Assembly: GCA_963705885.1 (NCBI GenBank)
Contig: OY970120.1
Span: 3,472,001 to 3,536,000 of the forward strand
Source of the DNA: MFD01275-c22 sp963705885
GTDB taxonomy: Bacteria > Actinomycetota > Actinomycetes > JACCUZ01
Direction: 5' to 3'
Length of the DNA stretch: 64,000 nt
A program made the position numbers and the translations under genes. The notes below the pieces were generated by a model that saw only the letters and a list, made by a program, of their open reading frames with translations, made no database searches and was not told the DNA's origin. Below, one piece after another: positions 1 to 8,877 of the stretch. Each line of letters starts with the position of its first letter. Within the stretch, counting starts at the first letter, position 1.

Positions 1-383
1 GGAAGCTCAGCAGCGCTAACGAGGACATCGGCCTGTGGGAGGTCGACATGGTCGAGGGTAAGTGGACCCCGATCCACACCCACCCGGTCTCGGAGTCCAT
101 GTGGGTGCTTGAGGGGCAAATCCAGTACCGCGTCAACGAAGATGAACACGAACTCGGTGCCGGCGACTTCGTCATGGTGCCCGCGGGCGTGCCACACGCC
201 TTTGTCGTCAAGAGCCCGACCGCCAAGGTGCTCGGCATCCAGCCGACCTGCGAGTGCGAACCCTTCTACCGCGGCGCCAGCGAGCCCTTCGAAGGATCGG
301 CCTGCATCGTCGACTTCGCCAGGATCGCCCTGAGCGCCGAGCAGAACGGCGGCATCGAGATCGTTGGACCCCCACCGTTCTAG
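1..383 (+). CDS. Cupin-domain protein, 5'-truncated by window edge
   Basis: The reading frame is open from base 3, upstream of the first ATG at 48, so the gene almost certainly begins before the window. The visible part is a single small beta-barrel cupin. The first cupin motif is seen in the HTHP...E stretch (around bases 72-110) and the second in PAGVPHAF (about 181-204), so the metal-binding His and Glu ligands are present. The protein ends in a short hydrophobic, proline-rich tail. Cupins of this size are often sugar- or small-acid-binding enzymes or regulators, and nothing here fixes the substrate. It converges on the regulator gene that ends at 690, with a repeat-bearing gap between them. 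Confidence 0.8.
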   Translation, partial: KLSSANEDIGLWEVDMVEGKWTPIHTHPVSESMWVLEGQIQYRVNEDEHELGAGDFVMVPAGVPHAFVVKSPTAKVLGIQPTCECEPFYRGASEPFEGSACIVDFARIALSAEQNGGIEIVGPPPF

Positions 384-586
384 TGGGGTCCGACCATGCC
401 GCAATGCGGGCGCTCGGTATGTGCCGCTACCGAGTGGCTCAGGCTCCTGAGTCCGCGCTGCCCCCTCGGCTGGTTCCTCACTCGCGCAGGTCGGGTGGTG
501 GTCGGTTGTGTCCGGGTGGGTGGGGTTCGGGTCCGATGGTGCGTCCGTCGTGGTGGTGCATGGACAACGGTTTGCGGACTCTCGAT
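384..586. other. Intergenic stretch without a recognisable gene
   Basis: Together with the adjacent repeat element this makes a gap of about 306 bases between two convergent genes. It holds a GT-rich tract around 485-560 and no frame with convincing coding character. I see no clear U-tract terminator. Confidence 0.5.
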
Positions 587-688
587 CACAACCACTCGTG
601 CATGATCACCGGCGGTGGGAGGGGGCGCGGACCTGCAGGCACCCGCCGCCACAACCACTCGTGCATGATCACCGACGGCAGGAGGGGG
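587..688. repeat. Two-unit intergenic repeat element, copy 1
   Basis: Two near-identical units of about 23 bases (core CCACTCGTGCATGATCACC) start at about 587 and 650, 63 bases apart. Between them lies a G-rich stretch that can pair: GGCGGTGGG near 611 with CCCGCCGCC near 642. A second copy with the same 63-base spacing lies at about 49984. Both copies sit in gaps between convergent genes, directly after the stop of a minus-strand gene. A REP-like or terminator-like role is inferred, not shown. Confidence 0.75.
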
Positions 689-689
689 G

Positions 690-3600
690 TCAGGCGCGGG
701 CGATCGCGGACGCCCGGTCGGCGACCCGGCCCATGCCGGCCGCAGTGGCCAGCGAGAGCGACTCCGCGGACAGCGCCGCGGCCGCGGGGTCACCGACCGA
801 CCGGGCGACAGTGGCCTGCTGGAGAAGAGCCTCGGCGAGGACGGGCACCCAACCCTGCGACCGGGCCGCGCCGACGAGGGGTGCCAGCACCTCCCGCGCC
901 CGGACGTGGTCGCCGGCGGCCAGCCAGGCCCGCGCGAGCGCGAGGTAGGACTCCGCGCCGAGCAGCCACACCCGGCCCTCGGGCGCCTGGACGTCGCGCA
1001 GCAGGGCGTCCGCGGCCGACAGCTGCGCGAGGTCACCGGTCACGTCGGCGAGCAACGCCCGGCAGCCCAGGACGTACGCCTCGGCGTCGTCCTGCTCCGC
1101 GGCGGCGAGCCCCTCCCGCAGCAGGTCCGCCGCCTCGGTGCCCTCGCCGACCTCCACCAGCGTGCCGGCCAGCATCAGGCAGGCCGTGGAACGCCACCAG
1201 GGGTGCTCGCCGCCGACGGTCTCGGCGACCGCGGCCCGGCCCACCTCCAGCGCCTCCTCGGGACGCCCGGCGAGGCGTAGCAGCCAGCCGAGGCGGGCCC
1301 GGAACCACAGGCCGTAGGCGCGGTAGCCGCTGCGCTCGTTGACCTCGAGCGCCGCCCGGATCCGCGCCTCGGCGAGCCCCCAGTCCGCGGCGGCCACGGC
1401 CGGGTAGGCGGAGTCGAAGACGCACCATTGCAGCCGCCACAGGTCCCCCCGGCGACGCAGCGCGGGCTCCAGCTCGTCGAGCACCGCGGCGTTGGACCGC
1501 ACGTCCCCGAGGAACACGTACGCCGTCTTGAGCCCGTCCAGCGCCGACACCAGCGCCGCCGGGTCGTCGGAGGACCGGGCAGCCGCCACGGCCGCCTCCC
1601 CGGCGGCCACGGCGTCGGTCAGCCGCAGCCTGTTGCTGGCGATCACCGCCCGGCGGGCCAGCAGGTCTGCCTCCATGCTGCGGTCGCCGAGGGAACGGGC
1701 GAGCACGAGCCCCCGCTCGACGTGGGAGTCGCAGGCGCGGGTCCCCAGCCCGAGCGCGACCGCGACGTCGCCGCCGAGCGCCCGCTGCACCGTCATCTCC
1801 AGCCGCTCGTCGCCGTGCTCGCGGGCGACCTCGACGGCTGTGCGGAGGTCGGCCAGGGCGTCGGCGTAGGCCCCGCGGACCTCGAGCGCCCGTGCCCGCA
1901 CGAGCAGCGCCCGGCCGAGCACCTCGGCCGAGCCGGCCCCGGCAGCGGTCGTGGCCGCGTGCGAGGCCAGCTCCTCGGCATCGCTCGCGGCCGACCTCGC
2001 GAACGCCTCCTCGGCGGCGAGCAGCCACGCCCGGGCCGCTCGCGCCGGCTCGTCCGCGGCCTCGGCATGGTGCGCGAGGGCCTCGTGGTTGTCACCGGCG
2101 AGGTCGGCCGCACGGCGGTGCCACTCCAGCCGGGTCGGCGCGGGCGTGGATGCGTAGAGCACCTCGCGGATGAGGTCGTTGGCGAACTCGTAGTCACGCC
2201 CCGACACGGTCAGCAGGCGCGCGGCGAGGGCCCGCTCGCACCGCTCGGCGGCCTCATCGCCGCCTATCCCGAGGATCGCCGCGACCGTCGCCGGGGCGAC
2301 CTCGGCGGAGAAGACCGAGGCGGCGCGGAGGAGCCGCTCGACGGTGCTCCCTGCGCGCGACACCCGCGTCAGCACCGCCCCCTGCAGCGACTCCGGGACC
2401 GGACCCTCGCCCGCGGCGAGCCCGGTGAGGACCTCGGTGACGAAGAACGGGTGCCCGCGCGTACGGCGGGCGATGTCGTCCGCCCGGTCGGCCAGGCCGG
2501 CGGCCTCGGCGAGGTGCGCGACCGCGGTCTCGGACAGCGCCCGTGGCTCGACCTGCGAGCTCACGTCGTCGAGCACCGACAGGGCCGCCGCGCCCTCCTC
2601 GCGGCGCACCGTGGCCACGACGAGCAGCCGGGCCCCGAGCGCGTGCCGTGCCAGGTAGTGCACCGCCTCGCTGGTCGTGGTGCCCGCGTTCTGCAGGTCG
2701 TCGAGCAGCAGCAGGACCGGAGTCGTCTCCGCCACACTGCGCAGCAGGTGCAGCAACGCCTCGAAGGAGCGCCGTCTCGCCTCCTCGGCCCGCAGTCCCG
2801 TCGTGGCGGTCGGGCCCAGGGCGAGCGCTGCCGCCGGCACCAGCCCGGCGAGGGCGTCGGCGTGGGCGCCGGCCGCCTCCCGCAAGCGGTGGGGTGCCAG
2901 GGCGGCGACGGCAGGGGTCACGGCATCGACCAGCGGCTGCAGGAACAGCGAGCGCTCCGCCTCGTAGCAGCGCGCGCGCAGCACGCGCCCGCCGGACGCC
3001 GAGACCTCGGCGGCCAGCGCCTCGGCCAGGCTGGTCTTGCCGATCCCGGCCTCGCCCACCACCAGGAGCACCGACGGCCGGCCGGTGACCGCGGCGCCCC
3101 AGGCGTCGCGCATCGTCGCCAGCTCACCGTCGCGTTCGACGAGCCCGGCAGCCGCCTGCCCCCGGCCCGCGGAACCGTCCGCCGGGCCCGGCTCCGGCAG
3201 CGGCTCACCGCGCAGCAGCGCGACGTGCAGGGCCTCCGTCTCGGGCGACGGGTCGGTGCCCAGCTCGTCCGCGAGCGCAGCCCGCAGCCCGGCGTACGCC
3301 TCGAGGGCCCGGGCCGGCTCCCCTGCGGCGCCGTACGCCGCCATGAGGCGGCGGCCCATCTCCTCGTCGAGCGGGTCGTCGGCGACGCCGGAGGCCGCGG
3401 TCGCGGCAGCCCGCGCGGGCTCGTCCGCCGCGAGGGCCGCACCCGCGTGGGCGAGCCGGGCCCGTCGCAGCAGGCCGGCCTGCTCGCGGCGGGCGGGCTC
3501 GGCCCACGCGGCGTAGGGCTCGTCCTCGAGAGCCGGCCCGCCCGAGAGGAGCGCGCAGGCCTGCTCGGCCGCACCGAGCGCCACGCCCGCGTGGCCGCTC

Positions 3601-3986
3601 GCGAGCGCGCTCTCGGCCCGCTCGGTCAGCGCCTCGGCGAGGGCGACGTCGACCTCGACACCCGGCCCGAGGCGGTAGCCCTCGCGGCCGCCCTCGACGG
3701 TGGACGGTCCCAGCCACGAGCGCAGCCGGCTCACCAGGACCGCGACGTTCTCCACCGGCCGGGCCGGCAGCCCCTCCGGCCAGAGCACCTCCAGCGCGCG
3801 GTCGGTCGGGACCAGTCGGCCCGGCTCGACGGCCAGCAGCTTGAGCAGCGTCCGCGCCTTGCGACCCGCCGTGGGCGGGAAGGTCGCGGGCTCGCCGCCG
3901 ACCTCGACGGCGAACGGCCCGAGCACGCGCAGCCGCACCGCACCGTCCGGCTCGGTCCCCGCCGTCGACCCCATACCAGCGATCAT
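690..3986 (-). CDS. SARP/BTAD-type transcriptional regulator with AAA ATPase and TPR region
   Basis: A large one-component regulator of 1098 residues. The order seen is: an OmpR-type winged helix (about residues 15-110, with the GRKARTLLKLL segment), a BTAD helical domain (about 110-260), an NTPase with Walker A GEAGIGKT (311-318) and a Walker B-like LLLLDD around residue 415, then a long alanine/leucine-rich helical C-terminus that looks like degenerate TPRs. AfsR/DnrI-family proteins of this layout bind direct repeats upstream of metabolic or secondary-metabolite genes. The frame stays open far upstream (to 4355), but that part overlaps the hydrolase gene and has no domain, so the ATG at 3986 (or 3974, MGSTAG) is preferred. 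There is no biosynthetic cluster beside it, so its targets are unknown. Confidence 0.85.
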   Translation of the reverse strand: MIAGMGSTAGTEPDGAVRLRVLGPFAVEVGGEPATFPPTAGRKARTLLKLLAVEPGRLVPTDRALEVLWPEGLPARPVENVAVLVSRLRSWLGPSTVEGGREGYRLGPGVEVDVALAEALTERAESALASGHAGVALGAAEQACALLSGGPALEDEPYAAWAEPARREQAGLLRRARLAHAGAALAADEPARAAATAASGVADDPLDEEMGRRLMAAYGAAGEPARALEAYAGLRAALADELGTDPSPETEALHVALLRGEPLPEPGPADGSAGRGQAAAGLVERDGELATMRDAWGAAVTGRPSVLLVVGEAGIGKTSLAEALAAEVSASGGRVLRARCYEAERSLFLQPLVDAVTPAVAALAPHRLREAAGAHADALAGLVPAAALALGPTATTGLRAEEARRRSFEALLHLLRSVAETTPVLLLLDDLQNAGTTTSEAVHYLARHALGARLLVVATVRREEGAAALSVLDDVSSQVEPRALSETAVAHLAEAAGLADRADDIARRTRGHPFFVTEVLTGLAAGEGPVPESLQGAVLTRVSRAGSTVERLLRAASVFSAEVAPATVAAILGIGGDEAAERCERALAARLLTVSGRDYEFANDLIREVLYASTPAPTRLEWHRRAADLAGDNHEALAHHAEAADEPARAARAWLLAAEEAFARSAASDAEELASHAATTAAGAGSAEVLGRALLVRARALEVRGAYADALADLRTAVEVAREHGDERLEMTVQRALGGDVAVALGLGTRACDSHVERGLVLARSLGDRSMEADLLARRAVIASNRLRLTDAVAAGEAAVAAARSSDDPAALVSALDGLKTAYVFLGDVRSNAAVLDELEPALRRRGDLWRLQWCVFDSAYPAVAAADWGLAEARIRAALEVNERSGYRAYGLWFRARLGWLLRLAGRPEEALEVGRAAVAETVGGEHPWWRSTACLMLAGTLVEVGEGTEAADLLREGLAAAEQDDAEAYVLGCRALLADVTGDLAQLSAADALLRDVQAPEGRVWLLGAESYLALARAWLAAGDHVRAREVLAPLVGAARSQGWVPVLAEALLQQATVARSVGDPAAAALSAESLSLATAAGMGRVADRASAIARA

Positions 3987-3997
3987 GCCGCGGGGGG

Positions 3998-4756
3998 CTA
4001 CGCGGCGGGCACCTTCGTCGGCAGCGGGTAGGCCGCCGGGGCCACCCGCTTGACGACCTCGTCGAGCACCCGGCGCACGGACGGCTCTCCCACCCACAGG
4101 TGCTTGGCACCCTCGACACCGACCACCTCGGCCTGTGGGACGCGGGCGAAGCGCTGCCGCGCCTCCGGCGGCTGCAGGTAGTCGTCGTCCTCGGGCACGA
4201 CGGCGACCAGCGGCTTGCCCGAGGCCGCCCAGGCGTCCAGGTGCGCGTCGTCGGAGTAGCGCAGCGGCGGAGACAGCAGGATCGCGCCGGTGACGGACGG
4301 GTCGAGTCCGTGCATGAGGGCGAGGTCGGTGCCGAACGACCAGCCGAGCAGCCACCGGTTCGGCAGGGGCGGCGACTCGTGGAACTCGGCGTACTCGATG
4401 GCCGCGGCGACGTCGAACCGCTCGCCGACCGCGTCGTCGAAGGCGCCCTCGCTCGTGCCCGCCGGGGACGACGTGCCCCGGGTGTTGAAGCGCAGCACCG
4501 CCACACCGGCCAGTGCCGGAAGCCGGTTGGCCGCCTTGCGGATCACGTGGCTGTCCATGAAGCCGCCGTGCGTCGGCAGCGGGTGCAGGGTCACCAGGGT
4601 CGCCACCGGGTCCCGGTCGACCGGCACCGCGAGCTCACCGACGAGGCGCAGCCCATCGGCGGTCTGCAGCTCCAGCGGCGTCCGCCGCGAGGGCAGCACC
4701 GTCGCGGCGCGGATCTCGTCGGGGCCGCCGTAGGTCGAGAGGTGGTGCTCGCTCAC
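3998..4756 (-). CDS. Alpha/beta hydrolase of the small dienelactone-hydrolase-like type
   Basis: This 252-residue protein has the nucleophile elbow G-W-S-F-G with Ser140, an acidic patch PEDDD near residues 189-192 and a late His219 (GAKHLWVG), a plausible Ser-Asp-His triad. The early LHPLPTHGG segment is typical of the 'alpha/beta hydrolase, KANL3/Tex30-like' group of serine hydrolases. There is no signal peptide, so it is cytoplasmic. It starts with GTG and lies four bases after the stop of the dehydrogenase gene upstream on the same strand; the regulator gene begins just after it. The three genes may be co-transcribed. The substrate is not predictable. Confidence 0.8.
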   Translation of the reverse strand: MSEHHLSTYGGPDEIRAATVLPSRRTPLELQTADGLRLVGELAVPVDRDPVATLVTLHPLPTHGGFMDSHVIRKAANRLPALAGVAVLRFNTRGTSSPAGTSEGAFDDAVGERFDVAAAIEYAEFHESPPLPNRWLLGWSFGTDLALMHGLDPSVTGAILLSPPLRYSDDAHLDAWAASGKPLVAVVPEDDDYLQPPEARQRFARVPQAEVVGVEGAKHLWVGEPSVRRVLDEVVKRVAPAAYPLPTKVPAA

Positions 4757-4760
4757 GGCG

Positions 4761-6536
4761 CTAGTGGTAGTCGCGGAAGCCGCGGCCGGTCTTGCGCCCC
4801 AGGTAGCCCGCGGTCACCAGCTGCTCGAGCAGCGGCGCCGGCGCGAACCCCGGCTCGCGGAACTCCAGGTAGAGCGTGCGCTGGATCACGTGCGACACGT
4901 CGAGGCCCACGACGTCGAGCAGGTCGAAGGGCCCCATCGGGTAGCCGCACCCCACCACCATGGCGCTGTCGATGTCCTCGACGCTCGCGTAGTGCGCCTG
5001 CAGCATCTTGACCGCGTCGTTGAGGTAGGGGAACAGCAGCGCGTTCACGATGAACCCGGCGCGGTCACCGCACTCGACGGCGTGCTTGCCGGCGCGGTCG
5101 CACACGGCGCGCGCCGTCGCGACGACGTCGTCGGCGGTCGAGACGGTGCGCACCACCTCGACGAGCTTCATCACGGGAGCCGGGTTGAAGAAGTGCAGCC
5201 CGACGACGTCGGCGGGCCGTCCGGTCGCGGCGGCGAGGTCGACGACCGGCAGCGACGACGTGGTCGTCGCCAGCACGGCGCCGGGCCGGCAGATCTCGTC
5301 CAGCGTCGCGAACAGCGCCTGCTTGACCGAGAGCTCCTCGACCACGGCCTCCAGGACCAGGTCGCGGTCGACGAGGTCGTCCAGCCTGGCGGAGCCGGTG
5401 ACCCGGGCCAGGGCCGCGTCGCGGTCGGCCTGCTCGAGCTTGCCGCGCAGCACCGCCTTGTCCAGCGAGCGCTCCAGGGCCGACCGCACACGGGTGACCT
5501 TCTCCTCGCCCCGGGCGACGTAGAGCACGTCGTAGCCGGCCTTGGCCAGCACCTCGACGATGCCCACGGCCATCGTCCCGGAGCCGACGACGCCGATGCG
5601 CTCGACCGGCCGGGTCACCCCCGCGTGGTGGCCCGCGACGGGGGTCAGGTCGTCGGCCACGACCAGGGGCGAGTCGGGCGCCTCGTAGGTGTAGAAGCCC
5701 TTGCCGGTCTTGCGGCCGCGCAGGCCGGCGGTGACCATCTGCTTGAGGATGGGCGCCGGCGCGTGCAGGCGGTCGCGGGACTGCCGGTACATCGTGTCGA
5801 GGATCTCGTACGCCGTGTCGAGCCCGATCAGGTCCAGCAGTGCGAGCGGGCCCATCGGGTAGCCGCAGCCGAGGCGCATCGCGGAGTCGATGTCCTCGCG
5901 GGTGGCGTAGCGCGACTCGAACATCGACACCGCGTGGTTGAGGTATCCGAAGAGCAGCGCGTTGGCGATGAAGCCGGCCTTGTCGCCGATGACGACCGGC
6001 ACCTTGCCGAGCCGGGCGGCCAGCGCCTCGATGTCGGCGACCACCTCGGGCTCGGTGACGACGGTGCGGACCACCTCGACGAGCTTGAGCACCGGAGCCG
6101 GGTTGAAGAAGTGCATGCCGACGACCTTGGACGGCCGGCTGGTCGCCACCGAGATCTCGGTCACCGACAGGGACGAGGTGTTCGTCGCGAGGATCGTGTC
6201 GGGCCCGCAGATCTTGTCGACGGCCGCGAAGATCTCCTGCTTGAGGTCGAGCCGCTCGGGCACGGCCTCGATGACCATGTCGACGCCGGCGAGGTCCTCC
6301 ATGGAGGTCGTGAACAGCACCCGCCCGACGAGCGCGTCGCGGTCCTCCTCGCTGATCTTGCCGCGGGCGACTGCCCGGTCGGTCGAGTGCTGCAGGTGCC
6401 CGCGGCCGCGCTCCAGGGACTCCTCGGTGGGCTCGACGCCCACGACCTGCAGGCCTTCGCGGGCGAAGACCTCGACGATGCCCGCGCCCATGGTGCCCAG
6501 GCCCACCACGCCGATCGTGCTGAACGTCCGTCCCAT
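4761..6536 (-). CDS. Double-domain 3-hydroxyacyl-CoA dehydrogenase (tandem fusion)
   Basis: A 591-residue protein made of two complete copies of the roughly 290-residue 3-hydroxyacyl-CoA / 3-hydroxybutyryl-CoA dehydrogenase fold. Each copy has a Rossmann motif (GVVGLGTMGAGI near residue 9; GVVGSGTM near 310), the catalytic region with HFFNPAP, and the C-terminal helical domain with CGYPMGP. The family oxidises (S)-3-hydroxyacyl-CoA with NAD+ in beta-oxidation, phenylacetate breakdown or PHB turnover. The start at MGRTFS is chosen because the family begins just before the first beta strand; 12 extra upstream codons are open. The second Rossmann motif reads GSGTMAVG rather than GLGTMGAG, a small drift that could mean the second half is less active. 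Confidence 0.9.
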   Translation of the reverse strand: MGRTFSTIGVVGLGTMGAGIVEVFAREGLQVVGVEPTEESLERGRGHLQHSTDRAVARGKISEEDRDALVGRVLFTTSMEDLAGVDMVIEAVPERLDLKQEIFAAVDKICGPDTILATNTSSLSVTEISVATSRPSKVVGMHFFNPAPVLKLVEVVRTVVTEPEVVADIEALAARLGKVPVVIGDKAGFIANALLFGYLNHAVSMFESRYATREDIDSAMRLGCGYPMGPLALLDLIGLDTAYEILDTMYRQSRDRLHAPAPILKQMVTAGLRGRKTGKGFYTYEAPDSPLVVADDLTPVAGHHAGVTRPVERIGVVGSGTMAVGIVEVLAKAGYDVLYVARGEEKVTRVRSALERSLDKAVLRGKLEQADRDAALARVTGSARLDDLVDRDLVLEAVVEELSVKQALFATLDEICRPGAVLATTTSSLPVVDLAAATGRPADVVGLHFFNPAPVMKLVEVVRTVSTADDVVATARAVCDRAGKHAVECGDRAGFIVNALLFPYLNDAVKMLQAHYASVEDIDSAMVVGCGYPMGPFDLLDVVGLDVSHVIQRTLYLEFREPGFAPAPLLEQLVTAGYLGRKTGRGFRDYH

Positions 6537-6616
6537 GACCGGCGAGTCTCTCAGGGGGCGTCCCCGCGGCATGAGCGGGGTGGAGTTCGCCGACGCCTCG
6601 GGGAGGCTCGATGCCC

Positions 6617-7165
6617 TCAGGCGTCAGGGAGCGGTGGGTCCTCGCCGACCTGCCCGTCGATCGACTCCCGGATCAGGTCTGCGTGACCGATGTGGCGGGC
6701 GTACTCCTCGATCATGTGCAGCAGGATCCAGCGGAGGCTGGGCGTGTCGTCGGTGGACCAGGAGCGCTTCGCCGGCTGGTCGAGGCCTCCGGCCGTCAGC
6801 ACCTGCGAGACGTTCGACCGGGAGTGCTCCACCTGTTGTTCCCACTCGGAGCGCAGGTCGCCGGGCGTCGCGCTCGATGCCGTGGCCCAGTGCTCGTCCC
6901 AGTCCGCGAGCACGAACGGAGGCGCCTCTGCGGCCCCGAGCAGCCAGTGGTCGAACCAGTACCACTCGGTCCAGGTCAGGTGCCGGAGCAGACCGCCGAG
7001 GGTCACGGTCGAGACGGCCACCGTCGTGGCCATGCCAATGGCGTCGAGCGCCTCGCACTTCCAGGCGAGCAGCGCGCGCTGGCGTTCCAGGAAGCCCAGC
7101 AGAAGGGTGCGCTCGTCGCCCGCGGAGGGCGGGAACAGCCGCGCTTCGAGGTCCTCGGCAGTCAT
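6617..7165 (-). CDS. DinB/DUF664 family protein
   Basis: A 182-residue four-helix-bundle protein of the DinB-like superfamily. The expected His residues appear in the second helix (LLRHLTWTEWYW) and near the end (EEYARHIGHADLIRE), where the family binds a divalent metal. In actinobacteria many members are thought to act as mycothiol-dependent S-transferases, but no substrate can be read from this sequence. It is divergent from nucS, with about 50 bases between the starts, so the two share a promoter region. Confidence 0.85.
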   Translation of the reverse strand: MTAEDLEARLFPPSAGDERTLLLGFLERQRALLAWKCEALDAIGMATTVAVSTVTLGGLLRHLTWTEWYWFDHWLLGAAEAPPFVLADWDEHWATASSATPGDLRSEWEQQVEHSRSNVSQVLTAGGLDQPAKRSWSTDDTPSLRWILLHMIEEYARHIGHADLIRESIDGQVGEDPPLPDA

Positions 7166-7216
7166 GTGGCCGACCGTAGTGAACCGCCGCGTGGGTCGCC
7201 ACTACCGTCGTACGGC

Positions 7217-7888
7217 ATGAGGCTCGTCATCGCGACGTGCACGGTCGACTACGTCGGCCGGCTCACCGCCCACCTGCCGAGTGCGACCCGGCTGATCCTG
7301 GTCAAGGCCGACGGGTCGGTGTCGGTCCACGCCGACGACCGGGCGTACAAGCCGCTGAACTGGATGAGCCCGCCGTGCACGCTCGCCGAGGGGTCGGGCG
7401 AGGACGCCGGCACCTGGACGGTCACCAACAAGGCCGGCGAGCGGCTGGTGATCACCGTCGAGGAGGTCCACCACGACTCGCGCCACGAGCTCGGCGTCGA
7501 CCCGGGCCTGGTCAAGGACGGCGTCGAGGCCCACCTGCAGTCGCTGCTCGCCGACCAGATCGAGACGCTGGGCCCCGGCTGGCGGCTCGTGCGCCGCGAG
7601 TACCCGACGGCGATCGGGCCGGTGGACATCCTGGCGCGCGACGGCTCCGGAGCCACCGTGGCCGTGGAGATCAAGCGACGCGGCGAGCTCGACGGCGTCG
7701 AGCAGCTCACGCGCTATCTGGACCTGCTCAACCGCGACCCCTTGCTGACGCCGGTGCGGGGGGTCTTCGCCGCGCAGGAGATCAAGCCGCAGGCCCGGGT
7801 GCTCGCGACCGACCGCGGCATCGACTGCGTGGTGCTCGACTACGACGCCCTGCGCGGCTTCGACGACCCGGACACGCGACTGTTCTGA
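7217..7888 (+). CDS. nucS: Endonuclease NucS (mismatch-specific endonuclease, EndoMS family)
   Basis: A 223-residue protein beginning MRLVIATCTVDYVGRL, the typical N-terminus of actinobacterial NucS. The N-terminal half is the beta-sandwich DNA-binding and dimerisation domain. The C-terminal half is a RecB-like nuclease with GPVDILARD and VAVEIKRRGE, which supply the D...E-x-K active site, followed by QLTRYLDLL. The family cuts both strands at base mismatches and replaces MutS/MutL in most actinobacteria, which lack that pathway. The protein ends in a short acidic DPDTRLF tail; in the family the C-terminus is the beta-clamp contact. The length is normal. Confidence 0.95.
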   Translation: MRLVIATCTVDYVGRLTAHLPSATRLILVKADGSVSVHADDRAYKPLNWMSPPCTLAEGSGEDAGTWTVTNKAGERLVITVEEVHHDSRHELGVDPGLVKDGVEAHLQSLLADQIETLGPGWRLVRREYPTAIGPVDILARDGSGATVAVEIKRRGELDGVEQLTRYLDLLNRDPLLTPVRGVFAAQEIKPQARVLATDRGIDCVVLDYDALRGFDDPDTRLF

Positions 7889-7905
7889 CCTGCCAGGATG
7901 GGCAG

Positions 7906-8877
7906 GTGCGCGTCGTCGTCGTCGGGGCCGGGGTGGTCGGCCTCACCTGCGCGGTCCGGCTGGCCGAGGCGGGCCACGAGACGCACGTCCTCGCGCGGGA
8001 CCTGCCGCCCGAGACGACCTCGGCCGTCGCGGCGGCGCTCTGGTACCCCTACCGGGCCCTGCCCCACGACCGGGTCGTCGTCTGGTCGGCCCGGACCTAC
8101 GACGTGCTCCGCGAGCTGGCCGGCCGGCCCGGCACCGGCGTCCACCTGCGTCCCGGCATCGAGCTGCTCGGGCCGGGTGCGCCCGGGCAGCCCTGGTGGC
8201 GTGCAGCGGTCCCCTCGCTGGAGACGGTCCGCGACCCGCGGCCGGGATACGACCGCGGCTGGCGGCTGGACCTGCCGGTGGCCGAGATGGACGTCTACCT
8301 GGCCCACCTGACCGACCGGCTCGACCAGGCGGGCGGCACCCTGACCCGCCAGTGGCTGGCCGAGCTGCCCTCGACCGGCGTCGTGGTCAACGCGACCGGG
8401 CTGGCGTCGCGCGCGGTCGCCGGCGACACGTCGCTGCACCCGGTGCGCGGGCAGGTCGTGCGGGTCGGGCAGGTCGGGCTCGAGGAGTGGCTGCTGGAGT
8501 CCTCCGACGAGGCCAGGCCGCTCTACGTCGTGCCGCGCAGCCGCGACATCGTGGTGGGCGGGACCGCCGAGCCCGACGCCTGGGACCTGCGCCCCGACCC
8601 GGCCGTCGCGGAGCGGGTGCTGGCGCGTGCCGCCGAGCTGGTGCCCGAGCTGCGCCGGGCCCCGGTGCTGGGCCACCGAGTCGGGCTGCGGCCGGCGCGG
8701 GCGGCCGTACGGCTGGAGCCGGTGCCGCACCCCGACGGTGGCCCGGGAGGCGTCGTGCACTGCTACGGGCACGGGGGCGCCGGCGTCACGCTGTCGTGGG
8801 GGTGCGCCGACGACGTCCTCGCCGGCGTCGAGGCCCTGCTGTCAGGCGCCGAGGTCGGTGCGGTAGCGCACGAGTGA
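7906..8877 (+). CDS. FAD-dependent D-amino-acid oxidase
   Basis: A 323-residue flavoenzyme. It starts at a GTG with the dinucleotide-binding loop VVVVGAGVVGLTCAVRLAEAGH at its very N-terminus, so no earlier start is needed. The segment AALWYPYRA and the C-terminal CYGHGGAGVTLSWG match the DAO active-site and FAD-binding regions, and GHRVGLRPAR carries the Arg that binds the substrate carboxylate in this family. It oxidises D-amino acids to 2-oxo acids with release of ammonia and peroxide. It has no signal peptide. It follows nucS by 17 bases and may share its transcript. Its 3' end overlaps the end of the convergent MFS gene by 36 bases. Confidence 0.9.
   Translation: MRVVVVGAGVVGLTCAVRLAEAGHETHVLARDLPPETTSAVAAALWYPYRALPHDRVVVWSARTYDVLRELAGRPGTGVHLRPGIELLGPGAPGQPWWRAAVPSLETVRDPRPGYDRGWRLDLPVAEMDVYLAHLTDRLDQAGGTLTRQWLAELPSTGVVVNATGLASRAVAGDTSLHPVRGQVVRVGQVGLEEWLLESSDEARPLYVVPRSRDIVVGGTAEPDAWDLRPDPAVAERVLARAAELVPELRRAPVLGHRVGLRPARAAVRLEPVPHPDGGPGGVVHCYGHGGAGVTLSWGCADDVLAGVEALLSGAEVGAVAHE

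Noticed and set aside
3987..4355. Upstream extension of the SARP regulator frame
   Set aside because: The added residues overlap the hydrolase gene, are Arg/Ala/Gly-rich and have no fold. The DNA-binding domain begins right after the ATG at 3986.
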